From the NCBI GenBank assembly GCA_905221385.1, contig CAJNCV010000019.1, positions 1 to 27,436 of the forward strand: a stretch of DNA of 27,436 nucleotides, read 5' to 3'. The notes under the pieces were generated by a model that was not told the DNA's origin, did not search any database, and was given only the letters and a program-made list of their open reading frames with translations. Shown here piece by piece: positions 17,201-24,497 of this stretch. Within the stretch, counting starts at the first letter, position 1, and each line of letters starts with the position of its first letter. The position numbers were made by a program, and so were the translations under genes. The DNA is from a bacterium. Lineage in GTDB: Bacteria; Bacillota; Bacilli; Lactobacillales; Streptococcaceae.

Positions 17201-19972
17201 ATTTTCAATCTTGCTTTCTTTATTGAAGACCAGACCTTTAGTGCTTTGTGTGATGTTTTCTGCATCGTAACGCTTGATTGTCTTTGGATTGATTTCATAG
17301 GTCTCAGTATCATCAATCTTGTACTCTGGATTGCTACCTGGTGCATAAACATAGTCTGCGTGTGGTAAAGTTCTTCCTGCAAAGTTGTTAGCAGCCCGGT
17401 TTGATCCCCAAGTCTTTTCAGCAGTAACTCTTGTTGCTTCAAAGAAGCGCTTGAAAATATCATAAGAAGTCATGCCTGTTTCATGGAGATCAATATTATC
17501 ATTCCAAACAGCATGTCCACCACCCAAGATATGAGGGTTTGAAGCTGCTAATTTTGGACCATTTCCTGCTGTCGTAAAATCATTTGGTGTCCAACGATTA
17601 TATTGATACTCATAAGAAGAGTAATCACCGTATGCTCCTTGCTGGTTATTACCATTTGGCACACTGTAAGTCGGAACATCAGTAATATTGATAATCTTAG
17701 CACCAGCCTTCAAAGCCGCTTGTGGATGTTGCCAACCTAGACTCCAGATATCAACCTCGACATCCTTCAAATCAACCGGTGTTTGACCACTCTTACGACT
17801 AAGCGAACCCCAAATTCGTGGCGTATAGCCCTTACCTTTGATATAGGTGATCAAATCGTTAACATAACGACGATAGTTTTCATTGTTGCCATAGTACTCA
17901 TCTGTTCCGATGTGAATCGTTTTAACTCCACGAAGCGGTGCATCCTTACCATCCAGCAATTTATCATAAACAGACTTGACAAAGCGCAATGTTTCATCAT
18001 AATTCTTGTCCAAATCAAGCATCGCAACACGCTCTACATTGTGCTTATTCGGACTTAGCTGTCCTTTATACATCAAGTCTGGACGAACCTTCACAAATGA
18101 TAAGGCATGCCCCGGTGTATCAATTTCTGGTACTAAGTTGATTCCTAACTCATCAGCCAAAGCGATGAGTCTTTGCATTTCATCCTTAGTATAGTGTTGC
18201 TTAGAAGTCAAAGGCACACCATTGTCACCAACAATATCTGTCTGTAAACGGAAACCTGTATCTGCATGATTGAGCACATATTCAAGTTCCTGCTCCTTGG
18301 TCAGATGTTTACCTGCTAAATGCTCCTTGAGGAAAATATAGTTATCATTCAAATGCAACTGCAAGTCATTCATCTTGTAGTAAGCCATGTTTAGCATAAT
18401 GTCCACAAGAGTATCATAAGGAATAAACTTACGACCAGTATCTAGCATAAATCCTCGGTGGCTAAAACTTGGAAAATCCCGAATTTCACCATTTTGGATA
18501 TTTTCTTGCCCCATTTGAAGTAGGGTTCGAGTAGCATAAAAAGCACCTTTATTGGTCTGCGCTTCAATGGTAAAGACATTATCACGAATCGTAATACCAT
18601 AGCCCTCTTCACCATAGCCCTTGTCCGTTACCTTTTTAAACTCAATACGATGCGCGGATGTACTGTCTCCCTTGGCAAGCTCTAATCCTCGAGAAACCAA
18701 GTCATTAGCATAGAAATTAGCTGCCTTGTCAAATCCTGAATCTCCAACAGATAGGACAGTGTCTTCCAAAATAGAAGAACGTCCTTCCTCACCATGCCAT
18801 TGCTGAACAGTTGGAGCCACTGTTGGCTTGTCTCCAACTCCCTCGTCTGCATAACGACCAGGAACTCTAACTTCAAATTCCTTGGTAATGGTTTGGCCTT
18901 CATGCACTTGTTGCAAAGAAACTTTAACTGTCTGCTCTGTTAAAGGCTGGTGGATTTTATTATTCAGATCAATCACACCTGTTTTATTGCTACCAACTAA
19001 GCTAACTTTACCTGGTAATTCAGGTAAAACAAGTGAATGTCCATCTTGAGCCAAATTCAGCGACTCTACTTGGTTAAGATTTGTTACCTTATCTGGTTCT
19101 GGAATGTTAGAATAAGCTCGTATTTCCTGAATACCGACATTGCGCCAGCGCATACTTCCTTCAGTGTATTTTATGATCTCCAACTTGAGATATTTGGCTT
19201 CAATCGGAGCATCCAAATTGACCCTTTCGTCTAAAACTGGTTGACCATCTTTTTCATAGGTCAATTTCCACTTACGTGTCGCTTCCTCTTCATTGATAGC
19301 TTCAGCCGTAGCATAGTATAGTTTCCATCCTTGAATGTTCGGATCGTTCGGCTGTCCTGTTCTCTGTCTACGATCCCAATCAATCTCAATCCGCTTGATT
19401 GATGTCACTTTATCTAGTGTCATAGTCAACTGAGGATTTACTACATCCTTGTCTGTCGCCCAACGACTACTACTATCTCCATCAACTGCCTTATCAGCAG
19501 TAAAAGAAGTATTTTGTTCGTTATTGGATGCGCTTACATTTATATGTAATAAATGATTAACATCAGGAGTCTTTTCCACTTCTGTCATTGGTGCAGTGGT
19601 GGATGAGTCTGGATGAGTTAATTCATTGCCCACCTTAGGTTTAGGTGAAGTCGATTCCGCAGTTGCTTCGGAAGTTAGCTCATGACCTTCTGTACTTGGA
19701 GTATCATTTCCCCCTGCCTCTACTTTGGCAAGTTTATCAGATAAATCAGCCGGCAATTCATTCAAAGGTTTAACCTTCTCCGCCGAATCTGAAGTAGTGT
19801 CATCAGTCTCAGTCGCTGCACTAGCACTCGAAACTGGACTTGTAGGCGTAACTTCTGCAGCCGCAGCTAGTTGGGAACTAAATAACAGAGTTCCTATCAC
19901 AACAGAGCAAACTCCCACAGCATATTTCCGAATGCTATAGGTAGATTTTTTCTCAAAAAATCTCTTATCCAT
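11246..19972 (-). CDS. Giant cell-wall-anchored GH20 + GH84 beta-N-acetylhexosaminidase
   Basis: A 2908-residue surface enzyme predicted to remove beta-linked GlcNAc or GalNAc from host glycans. In order: YSIRK signal peptide (1-39, cleavage near AAAA/E); Ser/Thr/Glu-rich linker; F5/8C (discoidin) module at about 143-288; GH20 accessory domain from about 385 and TIM barrel at about 510-870 with HIGTDEYYG and the catalytic Asp691-Glu692 pair; LamG-like module at about 902-1055; F5/8C at about 1058-1195; Pro-rich linker; GH84 domain at about 1250-1700 with RGFIEGYYGNPW at 1396 and the catalytic pair Asp1514-Asp1515 in LADDAA; a helical region; three or four discoidin-like modules at about 1870-2420; three G5 repeats at 2576-2846; LPNTG at 2878 with membrane tail and KKKEK. 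StrH of pneumococcus has two GH20 domains; here the second is GH84. Exact substrates cannot be read from sequence. Confidence 0.92.
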   Translation of the reverse strand: MDKRFFEKKSTYSIRKYAVGVCSVVIGTLLFSSQLAAAAEVTPTSPVSSASAATETDDTTSDSAEKVKPLNELPADLSDKLAKVEAGGNDTPSTEGHELTSEATAESTSPKPKVGNELTHPDSSTTAPMTEVEKTPDVNHLLHINVSASNNEQNTSFTADKAVDGDSSSRWATDKDVVNPQLTMTLDKVTSIKRIEIDWDRRQRTGQPNDPNIQGWKLYYATAEAINEEEATRKWKLTYEKDGQPVLDERVNLDAPIEAKYLKLEIIKYTEGSMRWRNVGIQEIRAYSNIPEPDKVTNLNQVESLNLAQDGHSLVLPELPGKVSLVGSNKTGVIDLNNKIHQPLTEQTVKVSLQQVHEGQTITKEFEVRVPGRYADEGVGDKPTVAPTVQQWHGEEGRSSILEDTVLSVGDSGFDKAANFYANDLVSRGLELAKGDSTSAHRIEFKKVTDKGYGEEGYGITIRDNVFTIEAQTNKGAFYATRTLLQMGQENIQNGEIRDFPSFSHRGFMLDTGRKFIPYDTLVDIMLNMAYYKMNDLQLHLNDNYIFLKEHLAGKHLTKEQELEYVLNHADTGFRLQTDIVGDNGVPLTSKQHYTKDEMQRLIALADELGINLVPEIDTPGHALSFVKVRPDLMYKGQLSPNKHNVERVAMLDLDKNYDETLRFVKSVYDKLLDGKDAPLRGVKTIHIGTDEYYGNNENYRRYVNDLITYIKGKGYTPRIWGSLSRKSGQTPVDLKDVEVDIWSLGWQHPQAALKAGAKIINITDVPTYSVPNGNNQQGAYGDYSSYEYQYNRWTPNDFTTAGNGPKLAASNPHILGGGHAVWNDNIDLHETGMTSYDIFKRFFEATRVTAEKTWGSNRAANNFAGRTLPHADYVYAPGSNPEYKIDDTETYEINPKTIKRYDAENITQSTKGLVFNKESKIENAIGNVGPSHVLKVDVTVTGDGVQELASSEGNKLYLSDESGKVAYKLEQHHIQFDKTLEKGKRYELVFVTKPQSTELYVNGEKINRVANPAHPRLAHTSLVLPLEKIGGFEGTLHNLSLSDKPFINPRLIAQDQIARVEASSEQLPGNATEGAVSKAFDGNPATFWHSHWTKKDPSYTVTMTLKQATAVNALTYLPRPGGGNGLVTKYEIYAKKADQLVKVAEGTWDNNAAEKIANFEAVETDTIQLKILQGVEGYASAAEINLLKPIATSDEPATPPAPKPDPKPETPAPKDDGTVELEDTFIAKKPADPSVVEAALRSQEYLEKQYKIFPTPHKVTYGDGLVRLDKKVHLVIGEQVDIYTRNRLKSILQNSNISYTTGKTAEAGATNIYLGVHQTGSKAEEAQRTESVNQGLFDKIDAYSLVIKGQQISIVGKDTDAVFYGLTTLKHMLNDSPAPVLREVNVEDYADMKNRGFIEGYYGNPWSNKDRAALMRYGGDLKLTQYIFAPKDDPYHNSKWRELYPKEKLEEIRQLAKVGNETKTRYVWTIHPFMNSRIRFQNETVYQEDLNAIKAKFTQLLDVGVREFGILADDAAQPYGGYESYNRLMKDMTDWLTEKQATYPGLKKEMIFVPSQYWGSGREDELRSLNRNLPKSSIMTLTGGKVWGEVSENFLTQLKQNIEASGQTYRPVQLWINWPCTDNSKQHLILGGGEKFLHPGVDPSLIGGVMLNPMQQSEPSKIALFSAAEYSWNIWKNEAEAKAVNDIAFNFAETGRFTETKESAAFRELGKHMINQHMDNRVVKLEESVELAPKLTNFMNKLKAGQDVSAERKELKAEFAKLKAAAETYKASGNEQMREQIKYWLDNTIDQMNALDALLTATEFIGSKNADGLWNNYYKGLKDYEQSKKHSFWYVDHYENAELGVQHIRPFILNLKEYLAKEIEKELNPDKVVTTFITNRTGGEGDLTQVLDGDLSTQVIFKNPTRISTGDYVGLQFNKPISIKKLSFAMGAVSNPKDTFNKAKIEYLNEAGEWTALPQGNYVGNESEITLDNLDIKAKGIRMVATEDRDNTWFAVREIAVNRPLENAKKKAGSITISPNLVYKLNTTSAKMTDNSDSTEAMLASSSTANGERDTTPVDAWVQLDLGSQQTVKKIRLVQGVTDKLAAGVIEVSTDGQNWTTVANLTGEQSKEVETNQNIRYVRVRNTQKTNFWWRIGNLSVESETGTDQYTDTNVEQLKVTQVHEKLGRYEMDIPAGTTLDAGQYLGMKLDRLHEIEDLKLGENANQALQLRYSPNGVEWYSASELQDHQLVRYVRLENKTGQKQAIGTTSLLLTTKEIQPTSIESTSMGIDPNYGSGDVRKAKNLDQLFDGDLNNYVEFSDYPQTDGHMTLNLGATRQIKKIRAYIKDGTQNYLRDGKIQVSADGKTWKDVVSVGDGQENPARDDSLTDGWTHDSQRPGNRYIEGELPEATAAKYLRVLYTAPYRHRFVGFTELVINDGEYTKSVNNPTVEGTGTETKSSEKNNIADGNILSSYKATQDSGELIYHLSEKTESNHVRLISDIPAGSSAHVWARTISKDGQTAWQDLGAVTTSFQTFQPANSAHLLDVKLKWEGGRPEFYEVSTYHAEIDETPNPDTPKPPVHKTTPDEGVPAPVVEQPRLDVVTEEVGFKTIERENPQLPKGARKVVQEGKNGEKTTLVEVTIENGQETGRVTRDSFVSKSPVDQIVEIGKPVEQVTPAGGDKELVVEQPRLDVVTEEVGFKTIERENPQLPKDTRKVVQEGKVGEKTTLVEVTIENGKESGRVTRDSFVSKAPVDQIVEIGKPVEQVTPDQGVKNLVVDQPRLDIVTEVLPFDTVERENAQLPKGTRKVVQEGKTGEKTMLVEVAIENGQETSRVTRDSFISKAPVDQIVEVGSKEEKPEIPSQDQTNKPDSPQNQEVKPKAPLQTPERKETAVLPNTGTVTDFAFLLGLLTALTGLFLMKKKEK
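11435..12247 (-). repeat. Three tandem G5-domain repeats (276-bp period)
   Basis: Within the giant glycosidase, residues 2576-2667, 2668-2759 and 2760 to about 2846 are tandem copies, each starting VV[ED]QPRLD and containing RKVVQEGK, GEKT and RVTRDSF. Copies 1 and 2 differ at only about ten of 92 residues and the third is more diverged. G5 domains are wall-proximal stalks, some of which bind GlcNAc-containing polymers. The repeat is a likely site of copy-number change by recombination. Confidence 0.85.
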
Positions 19973-19996
19973 TTTCCTTTTCTCCTCCCAAAAAAG

Positions 19997-20011
19997 AGTA
20001 AGCGTTTTTAA
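19997..20011 (-). promoter_or_regulatory. Candidate cre (CcpA) site in the 5' UTR of the giant glycosidase
   Basis: Read on the minus strand, TTAAAAACGCTTACT matches the loose consensus WTGNAANCGNWNNCW at all positions but one (A for G). It lies about 25-40 bases after the predicted transcription start, a typical road-block position. It also forms part of an inverted repeat GCGTT-N8-AACGC (20002-20019). Confidence 0.4.
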
Positions 20012-20040
20012 AAGAACGCACTTTATATATTATTATTTCT

Positions 20041-20069
20041 ATTATGCAATCCTTCCCCAAAAATGTCAA
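20041..20069 (-). promoter_or_regulatory. Promoter of the giant glycosidase gene
   Basis: On the minus strand TTGACA (20069-20064), a 17-base spacer and CATAAT (20046-20041) predict initiation near 20034. A GGAGG ribosome site lies before the ATG at 19972. The 20075-20265 stretch upstream is AT-rich and shows nothing else I recognise. Confidence 0.75.
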
Positions 20070-20269
20070 GTCTTTTTATAAGAAAATTTAAAGTTTCTAA
20101 TTAACGCAAGTATCAAATATTCTGAAAAGTAACTAACGTTTTTTGATTCCTTATGTTCCTCTCAAAGAAGTCTTGATATTACTGAGCATTATCTCTAAAA
20201 AACTTATCAGATATCTCACCCGCACATAGATTGGTTTACTTGCCTGAGACAGATTAATATCCAAATAAC

Positions 20270-20297
20270 AAAAAAGCTCTCCGAAAACTCGGAAAGC
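20270..20297 (-). terminator. Rho-independent terminator after rpmA
   Basis: Minus-strand stem GCTTTCCGA/TCGGAGAGC (20297-20289 with 20284-20276, one wobble pair) with loop GTTT, followed by six T (20275-20270). It lies about 75 bases after the rpmA stop. Confidence 0.8.
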
Positions 20298-20349
20298 CTT
20301 ATTTTATGCTACTTCTAGCTTCCTCGCCTTTTCATTTCAAGGCTCGGGA

Positions 20350-20374
20350 TAAAAAGGCTCACTGGACCTTTTTA
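20350..20374 (-). terminator. Short hairpin overlapping the rpmA stop codon
   Basis: An 8-bp perfect stem TAAAAAGG/CCTTTTTA (20374-20367 with 20357-20350) around a nine-base loop includes the rpmA TAA and ends in five T. It may act as a first weak terminator before the stronger one at 20270-20297, or protect the 3' end. Confidence 0.45.
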
Positions 20375-20665
20375 TTTTGCGATTGGGTAAACAGAAACCT
20401 GCTTTTTATCGCGTCCTTTACGTTCAAAGCGTACTACGCCTTCAACTTTAGCGAACAAAGTATCGTCCCCACCACGTCCAACGTTTACACCTGGATAGAT
20501 GTGTGTACCACGTTGACGGTAAAGGATTGATCCACCTGTTACAGTTTGTCCGTCAGCTGCTTTAGCTCCAAGACGTTTCGCTTGTGAATCACGTCCGTTT
20601 GATGTAGAACCTCCACCTTTTTTGTGGGCGAAAAGTTGCAAGTTGCTAAGAGTCATTTTTAACAT
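20372..20665 (-). CDS. rpmA: 50S ribosomal protein bL27 with cleavable N-terminal extension
   Basis: Protein of the large-subunit peptidyl-transferase region. The 97 residues begin [12 protein letters not shown], after which the mature bL27 sequence [15 protein letters not shown] starts. In Firmicutes this extension is removed by the protease Prp between the Phe and Ala (here Phe12-Ala13), and mature L27 then reaches the tRNA CCA end. The prp gene is immediately upstream (16-base gap). A GGAGG site eight bases before 20665 supports the first ATG rather than the Met at position 4. It is the last gene of rplU-prp-rpmA. Confidence 0.97.
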   Translation of the reverse strand: MLKMTLSNLQLFAHKKGGGSTSNGRDSQAKRLGAKAADGQTVTGGSILYRQRGTHIYPGVNVGRGGDDTLFAKVEGVVRFERKGRDKKQVSVYPIAK

Positions 20666-20681
20666 AATGTTTTCCTCCGTG

Positions 20682-21035
<354 letters not shown>

Positions 21036-21042
21036 TTAAAAA

Positions 21043-21357
21043 TTAAGCGTTGATCGCGTTGATGACAACTTTTGTATATGGTTGACGGTGACCTTGTTTG
21101 CGGTGGCTACCTTTTTTAGGTTTGTACTTGTAAGTAACAACTTTCTTTTGTTTTCCTTGTTTTTCAACAGTTCCAACTACAGTAGCTCCAGCAACAAGTG
21201 GAGTTCCGACAACAGTGTTTTCACCACCAACAAGAACAACTTCGTTAAAAGTAACTTCTTGACCAGCTTCAACGTTCAATTTTTCAACGTAAATTGCTTG
21301 ACCAACTTCAACTTTAACTTGTTTTCCGCCAGTTTTGATAATTGCGTATGTGCTCAT
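21043..21357 (-). CDS. rplU: 50S ribosomal protein bL21
   Basis: A 104-residue large-subunit protein that binds 23S rRNA. The sequence is typical throughout: [17 protein letters not shown] at the N-terminus, a [17 protein letters not shown] core, and the C-terminal [21 protein letters not shown]-binding stretch. A strong AGGAGG site precedes the ATG. It is the first gene of rplU-prp-rpmA, with 16 bases to prp, preceded by a leader of about 165 bases likely to carry autoregulatory RNA structure. Confidence 0.97.
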   Translation of the reverse strand: MSTYAIIKTGGKQVKVEVGQAIYVEKLNVEAGQEVTFNEVVLVGGENTVVGTPLVAGATVVGTVEKQGKQKKVVTYKYKPKKGSHRKQGHRQPYTKVVINAINA

Positions 21358-21360
21358 TAT

Positions 21361-21524
21361 GCACCTCCTATGATTTTTAGGGTTTCCCCGTATTTTTGTG
21401 AAGACTCGCCTAGCATCGTGGGACGAACCACTTAAAAGAAGAGCTCTAAATATAACAAAGTTTAAATTTTGTATACGATGAGCAACGATGTTCGTGCGGT
21501 TGCACAGGACTGTGCATAGTCAAC
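21361..21524 (-). ncRNA. Long rplU leader, probable L21 autoregulatory leader RNA
   Basis: From the predicted start near 21524 to the rplU ribosome site the mRNA has about 165 untranslated bases. They contain a tight hairpin TGCACAG-TC-CTGTGCA, a second pairing ACAAA...TTTGT, and GTTGCTCATCG, which could pair with CGATG further down. Firmicute rplU operons are known to carry an L21 leader in this place. I cannot confirm that this one fits the published covariance model. Confidence 0.5.
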
Positions 21525-21530
21525 TCTTCA

Positions 21531-21559
21531 AGTATAGCATATCTTCTTTTTTCTTACAA
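21531..21559 (-). promoter_or_regulatory. Promoter of rplU-prp-rpmA
   Basis: On the minus strand TTGTAA (21559-21554), a 17-base spacer and TATACT (21536-21531) preceded by TGC give an extended -10 promoter. The -35 lies only 15 bases beyond the stop codon of the upstream YoaK-type gene and no terminator separates them, so some readthrough into rplU is likely. Confidence 0.75.
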
Positions 21560-21574
21560 GTAAAATCAATCAAA

Positions 21575-22261
21575 TTAAGCTTTTTCTTTCCCGTTTTTCC
21601 TCCAAGAAGCAAAAAGCATGCTGAAGTAAAAGATACTCATCATAAGAGGAACACCTAGAATTGTCTTTTCCTGATAATAAATCGTCAAATAAGCTGAAAA
21701 AACAACTCCGAAGACAAAACTGCTAAGCAAGCTAACAAAAATCAAGCCCTCTCGTAGGAAAGGCGTATGCTTGGTCCGAAAATAATCTCCAAAAGCCAAC
21801 ATGGTTCGTTTGATATTCCCGGTCATAAAAGCATTATTATAGGCAATCCCTGACACTTCTCCAAAAGCAGTTGTCACCAGTCCCATACAGAAGGCCAAGG
21901 GCGGTACGAGATAGATATTCTCTACAGTTTGCGGCACAAAGCCAATAATTAGTGACAGGACTGCAAGTGGAATTACGGACAAAATTGGCTTTTTAACAAT
22001 TCTCAATTTTTCCTTATAAACAGTTAATAAAAGGACCCCCATCATAAAAGCTAGCAAGGTCATTACTTTGGCACTAGCATCTGACACATTGTGTTGAATG
22101 AGTCCTACTGATAGAAAAACCACATTTCCAGTCTGTCCTGCCACAAGGGTATTTCCTCGCACGATAAAGGTATAGGCATCTACATATCCTGCGCAAAAAG
22201 TCAAAAAAAGCGCTAGCCTCTTAGACTGACGTGATATTTTTCTTATTGGTAATAATCTCAT
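21575..22261 (-). CDS. YoaK-type DUF1275 membrane protein
   Basis: A 228-residue integral membrane protein of unknown transport or signalling role. It shows the DUF1275 pattern: an N-terminal basic stretch, then FCAGYVDAYTFIVRGNTLVAGQTGNVV with the D-A-Y and T-G-N signatures, a second MTGNIKRT motif near residue 148, and six hydrophobic segments. The GGGGGAG before the ATG is a good ribosome site. It is transcribed alone, divergently from the oxidoreductase gene and toward rplU. The family is widespread, with no agreed function. Confidence 0.85.
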   Translation of the reverse strand: MRLLPIRKISRQSKRLALFLTFCAGYVDAYTFIVRGNTLVAGQTGNVVFLSVGLIQHNVSDASAKVMTLLAFMMGVLLLTVYKEKLRIVKKPILSVIPLAVLSLIIGFVPQTVENIYLVPPLAFCMGLVTTAFGEVSGIAYNNAFMTGNIKRTMLAFGDYFRTKHTPFLREGLIFVSLLSSFVFGVVFSAYLTIYYQEKTILGVPLMMSIFYFSMLFASWRKNGKEKA

Positions 22262-22297
22262 TTTCTCCCCCTTTTCATTTCATCTACTTATCTAAAT

Positions 22298-22303
22298 ATT
22301 GTA
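22298..22303 (-). promoter_or_regulatory. Possible extended -10 promoter of the YoaK-type gene
   Basis: Minus-strand TGG-TACAAT lies about 37 bases before the ATG. No recognisable -35 is present at 17 bases. Confidence 0.4.
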
Positions 22304-22352
22304 CCACTTTCTCCAAGAAATGCGTAGTCCATTTGAAAATTTTTACCATCTG

Positions 22353-22382
22353 TTGGATAGTCCTTCTTTTCTGTGTTATAAT
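22353..22382 (+). promoter_or_regulatory. Promoter of the oxidoreductase-helicase pair
   Basis: TTGGAT (22353-22358), an 18-base spacer and TATAAT (22377-22382) preceded by TGT give an extended -10 promoter. An AAAGGAG site at 22405-22411 follows. Confidence 0.7.
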
Positions 22383-22416
22383 GAAGGAAGGTTTTAAAAT
22401 CGGAAAAGGAGTATTT

Positions 22417-23394
22417 ATGCTAAAATTAGGTGTCATCGGAACAGGTGCTATCAGCCATCATTTCATAGAAGCAGCCCATGCTAGCGGAGAATACCAACTG
22501 GTCGCAGTCTATTCTAGAAAACGAGAAACTGCCGCAACCTTTGCTTCCCGCTATCAAAATGTCCAACTCTTTGATCAATTAGAAGACTTCTTTAAGTCTT
22601 CCTTTGATGTAGTCTATATTGCTAGTCCAAACTCCTTGCATTTTGTTCAAGCCAAGGCTGCCTTGTCTGCTGGTAAGCACGTCATTCTTGAAAAGCCAGC
22701 TGTCACTCAGCCACAAGAATGGCTAGATTTAAGGCAAACAGCTGAGAAAAATCACTGTGTTATCTTTGAAGCTGCTCGTAATTACCACGAGGAAGCTTTT
22801 ACCACTATCAAGAATTTTTTGGCAGACAAGCAAGTGTTGGGAGCTGATTTCAATTATGCTAAGTATTCATCCAAGATGCCGGACTTATTGGCTGGACAGA
22901 CGCCAAACGTCTTTTCAGATCGTTTTGCTGGTGGAGCCCTTATGGATTTGGGGATTTATCCTCTCTACGCTGCCGTTCGCCTCTTTGGAAAGGCTCAAGA
23001 CGCGACTTATCAAGCTCAACAGCTTGACAATAGCATTGACCTAAATGGAGACGGTATCCTCTTCTACCCTAACTTTCAAGTTCATATCAAAGCTGGGAAA
23101 AACATCACTTCCAATCTTCCTTGTGAGATTTACACAGCAGATGGAACCTTGAGCCTCAACACGATTGAACATATCCGCTCAGCTATTTTTACCGATCACC
23201 AAGGAAATCAAGTTCAACTTTCTATCCAACAGGCTCCTCATACGATGACTGAGGAAGTTGCTGCATTCGCACAGATGATCCAGCAACCAGACCAGAAGCT
23301 CTACCAGACTTGGCTGGATGATGCAGGTTCTGTTCATGATTTACTCTATACCATGCGCCAGACTGCTGGCATTAGATTTGAGGCAGAAAAATGA
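22417..23394 (+). CDS. Gfo/Idh/MocA-family NAD(P)-dependent oxidoreductase
   Basis: A 325-residue cytosolic oxidoreductase. The N-terminal Rossmann fold has LGVIGTGAISHHF (4-16) for dinucleotide binding, and the EKP catalytic signature lies at 92-94 in VILEKPAV. The C-terminal alpha/beta domain carries the GGALMDLGIYPLYA segment usual for substrate binding. The open frame extends to 22231, but AAAGGAG five bases before the ATG at 22417 and the promoter at 22353-22382 fix this start. Its stop overlaps the ATG of the following helicase gene (ATGA), so the two are co-translated. The substrate, probably a sugar or cyclitol, cannot be told from the sequence. Confidence 0.92.
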   Translation: MLKLGVIGTGAISHHFIEAAHASGEYQLVAVYSRKRETAATFASRYQNVQLFDQLEDFFKSSFDVVYIASPNSLHFVQAKAALSAGKHVILEKPAVTQPQEWLDLRQTAEKNHCVIFEAARNYHEEAFTTIKNFLADKQVLGADFNYAKYSSKMPDLLAGQTPNVFSDRFAGGALMDLGIYPLYAAVRLFGKAQDATYQAQQLDNSIDLNGDGILFYPNFQVHIKAGKNITSNLPCEIYTADGTLSLNTIEHIRSAIFTDHQGNQVQLSIQQAPHTMTEEVAAFAQMIQQPDQKLYQTWLDDAGSVHDLLYTMRQTAGIRFEAEK

Positions 23395-24473
23395 AAACCA
23401 AACTACCCACTGAATGGCAAGAACTAAGTGACAAACTCGGTTTCCAAGAATTCACCCCCATTCAAACTCAACTATTTGAGCCCATTCTTGCAGGAGAAAA
23501 CCTCCTGGGAGTGAGCCCAACAGGAACTGGTAAGACCCTCGCTTACCTCTTGCCAAGTCTTCTCAGACTACAAAAGAAAAAAGCCCAGCAACTCTTGATT
23601 CTAGCACCAAATACGGAACTTGCTGGACAGATTTTTGATGTATGTAAAACGTGGTCAGAGGCTATCGGCTTAACTGCTCAGCTCTTCTTATCAGGTTCGA
23701 GTCAGAAACGCCAGATTGAACGCCTCAAAAAAGGACCAGAAATTCTGATTGGAACACCTGGCCGTATCTTTGAGTTGATTAAATTGAAAAAAATCAAGAT
23801 GATGAATGTGGAAGCCATCATCCTGGATGAATTTGACCAATTGCTCGATGATTCTCAGATTCACTTTGTCGAGAAAATCACCCACTACGCACCTCGTGAC
23901 CACCAACTCATCTACATGAGTGCGACGACCAAGTTTGACCAAAAAAAGATTACGCCCAACACGCGCACCATTGATCTCTCTGACCAAAAGTTAGACAACA
24001 TTCAACATTTCTACATGCAGGTAGACCAACGTCACCGCGTTGATATGCTACGAAAATTGGCTCATGTAGAGGATTTCCGAGGACTAGTTTTCTTTAATAG
24101 CCTATCAGATCTTGGAAGTGCGGAGGAAAAACTACAGTATCGCGATATCTTAGCTGTTTCCCTCGCTAGCGATGTCAATGTGAAATTTCGAAAAGTCATC
24201 TTAGAAAAGTTTAAAGACAAGCAGCTAACCCTGCTCCTTGCAACTGACCTTCTAGCTCGTGGGATTGATATCGATAGCCTAGAATGTGTCGTAAACTTTG
24301 ACGTTCCTAGAGATATGGAAACCTATACCCACCGGGCAGGACGTACAGGTCGCATGGGTAAAGAGGGCTATGTTATCACTCTCGTAACCCATCCTGAAGA
24401 ACTTAAAAAACTCAAGAAGTTTACAAGTGTTCGTGAAATTGTCCTAAAAAACCAAGAACTCTATATCAAATAA
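23391..24473 (+). CDS. DEAD-box-type ATP-dependent RNA helicase (DEFD variant)
   Basis: A compact 360-residue helicase with both RecA-like domains and no C-terminal extension. Motifs are FTPIQTQ (Q motif, 21-27), SPTGTGKT (motif I, 42-49), GTPGR (121-125), DEFD at 146-149 in place of DEAD, SAT at 177-179, and HRAGRTGRMG (motif VI) near 312-321. Domain 2 is shorter than in CshA-type enzymes. It overlaps the oxidoreductase gene by four bases and is followed at once by a strong terminator. The DEFD variant keeps the catalytic Asp and Glu, so ATPase activity is expected. The RNA target is unknown. Confidence 0.93.
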   Translation: MKTKLPTEWQELSDKLGFQEFTPIQTQLFEPILAGENLLGVSPTGTGKTLAYLLPSLLRLQKKKAQQLLILAPNTELAGQIFDVCKTWSEAIGLTAQLFLSGSSQKRQIERLKKGPEILIGTPGRIFELIKLKKIKMMNVEAIILDEFDQLLDDSQIHFVEKITHYAPRDHQLIYMSATTKFDQKKITPNTRTIDLSDQKLDNIQHFYMQVDQRHRVDMLRKLAHVEDFRGLVFFNSLSDLGSAEEKLQYRDILAVSLASDVNVKFRKVILEKFKDKQLTLLLATDLLARGIDIDSLECVVNFDVPRDMETYTHRAGRTGRMGKEGYVITLVTHPEELKKLKKFTSVREIVLKNQELYIK

Positions 24474-24496
24474 GGTTGGCATTCGCCAACCTTTTT
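24472..24496 (+). terminator. Rho-independent terminator after the helicase gene
   Basis: A perfect 9-bp stem AAGGTTGGC/GCCAACCTT (24472-24480 with 24485-24493) around loop ATTC is followed by a T run to 24496. It overlaps the helicase stop codon and separates two convergent genes. Confidence 0.92.
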
Positions 24497-24497
24497 C

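Noticed and set aside
22231..22416. N-terminal extension of the oxidoreductase
   Set aside because: The extra 62 residues would start inside the divergent YoaK-type gene and upstream of the promoter at 22353-22382. The Rossmann fold begins right after the ATG at 22417.
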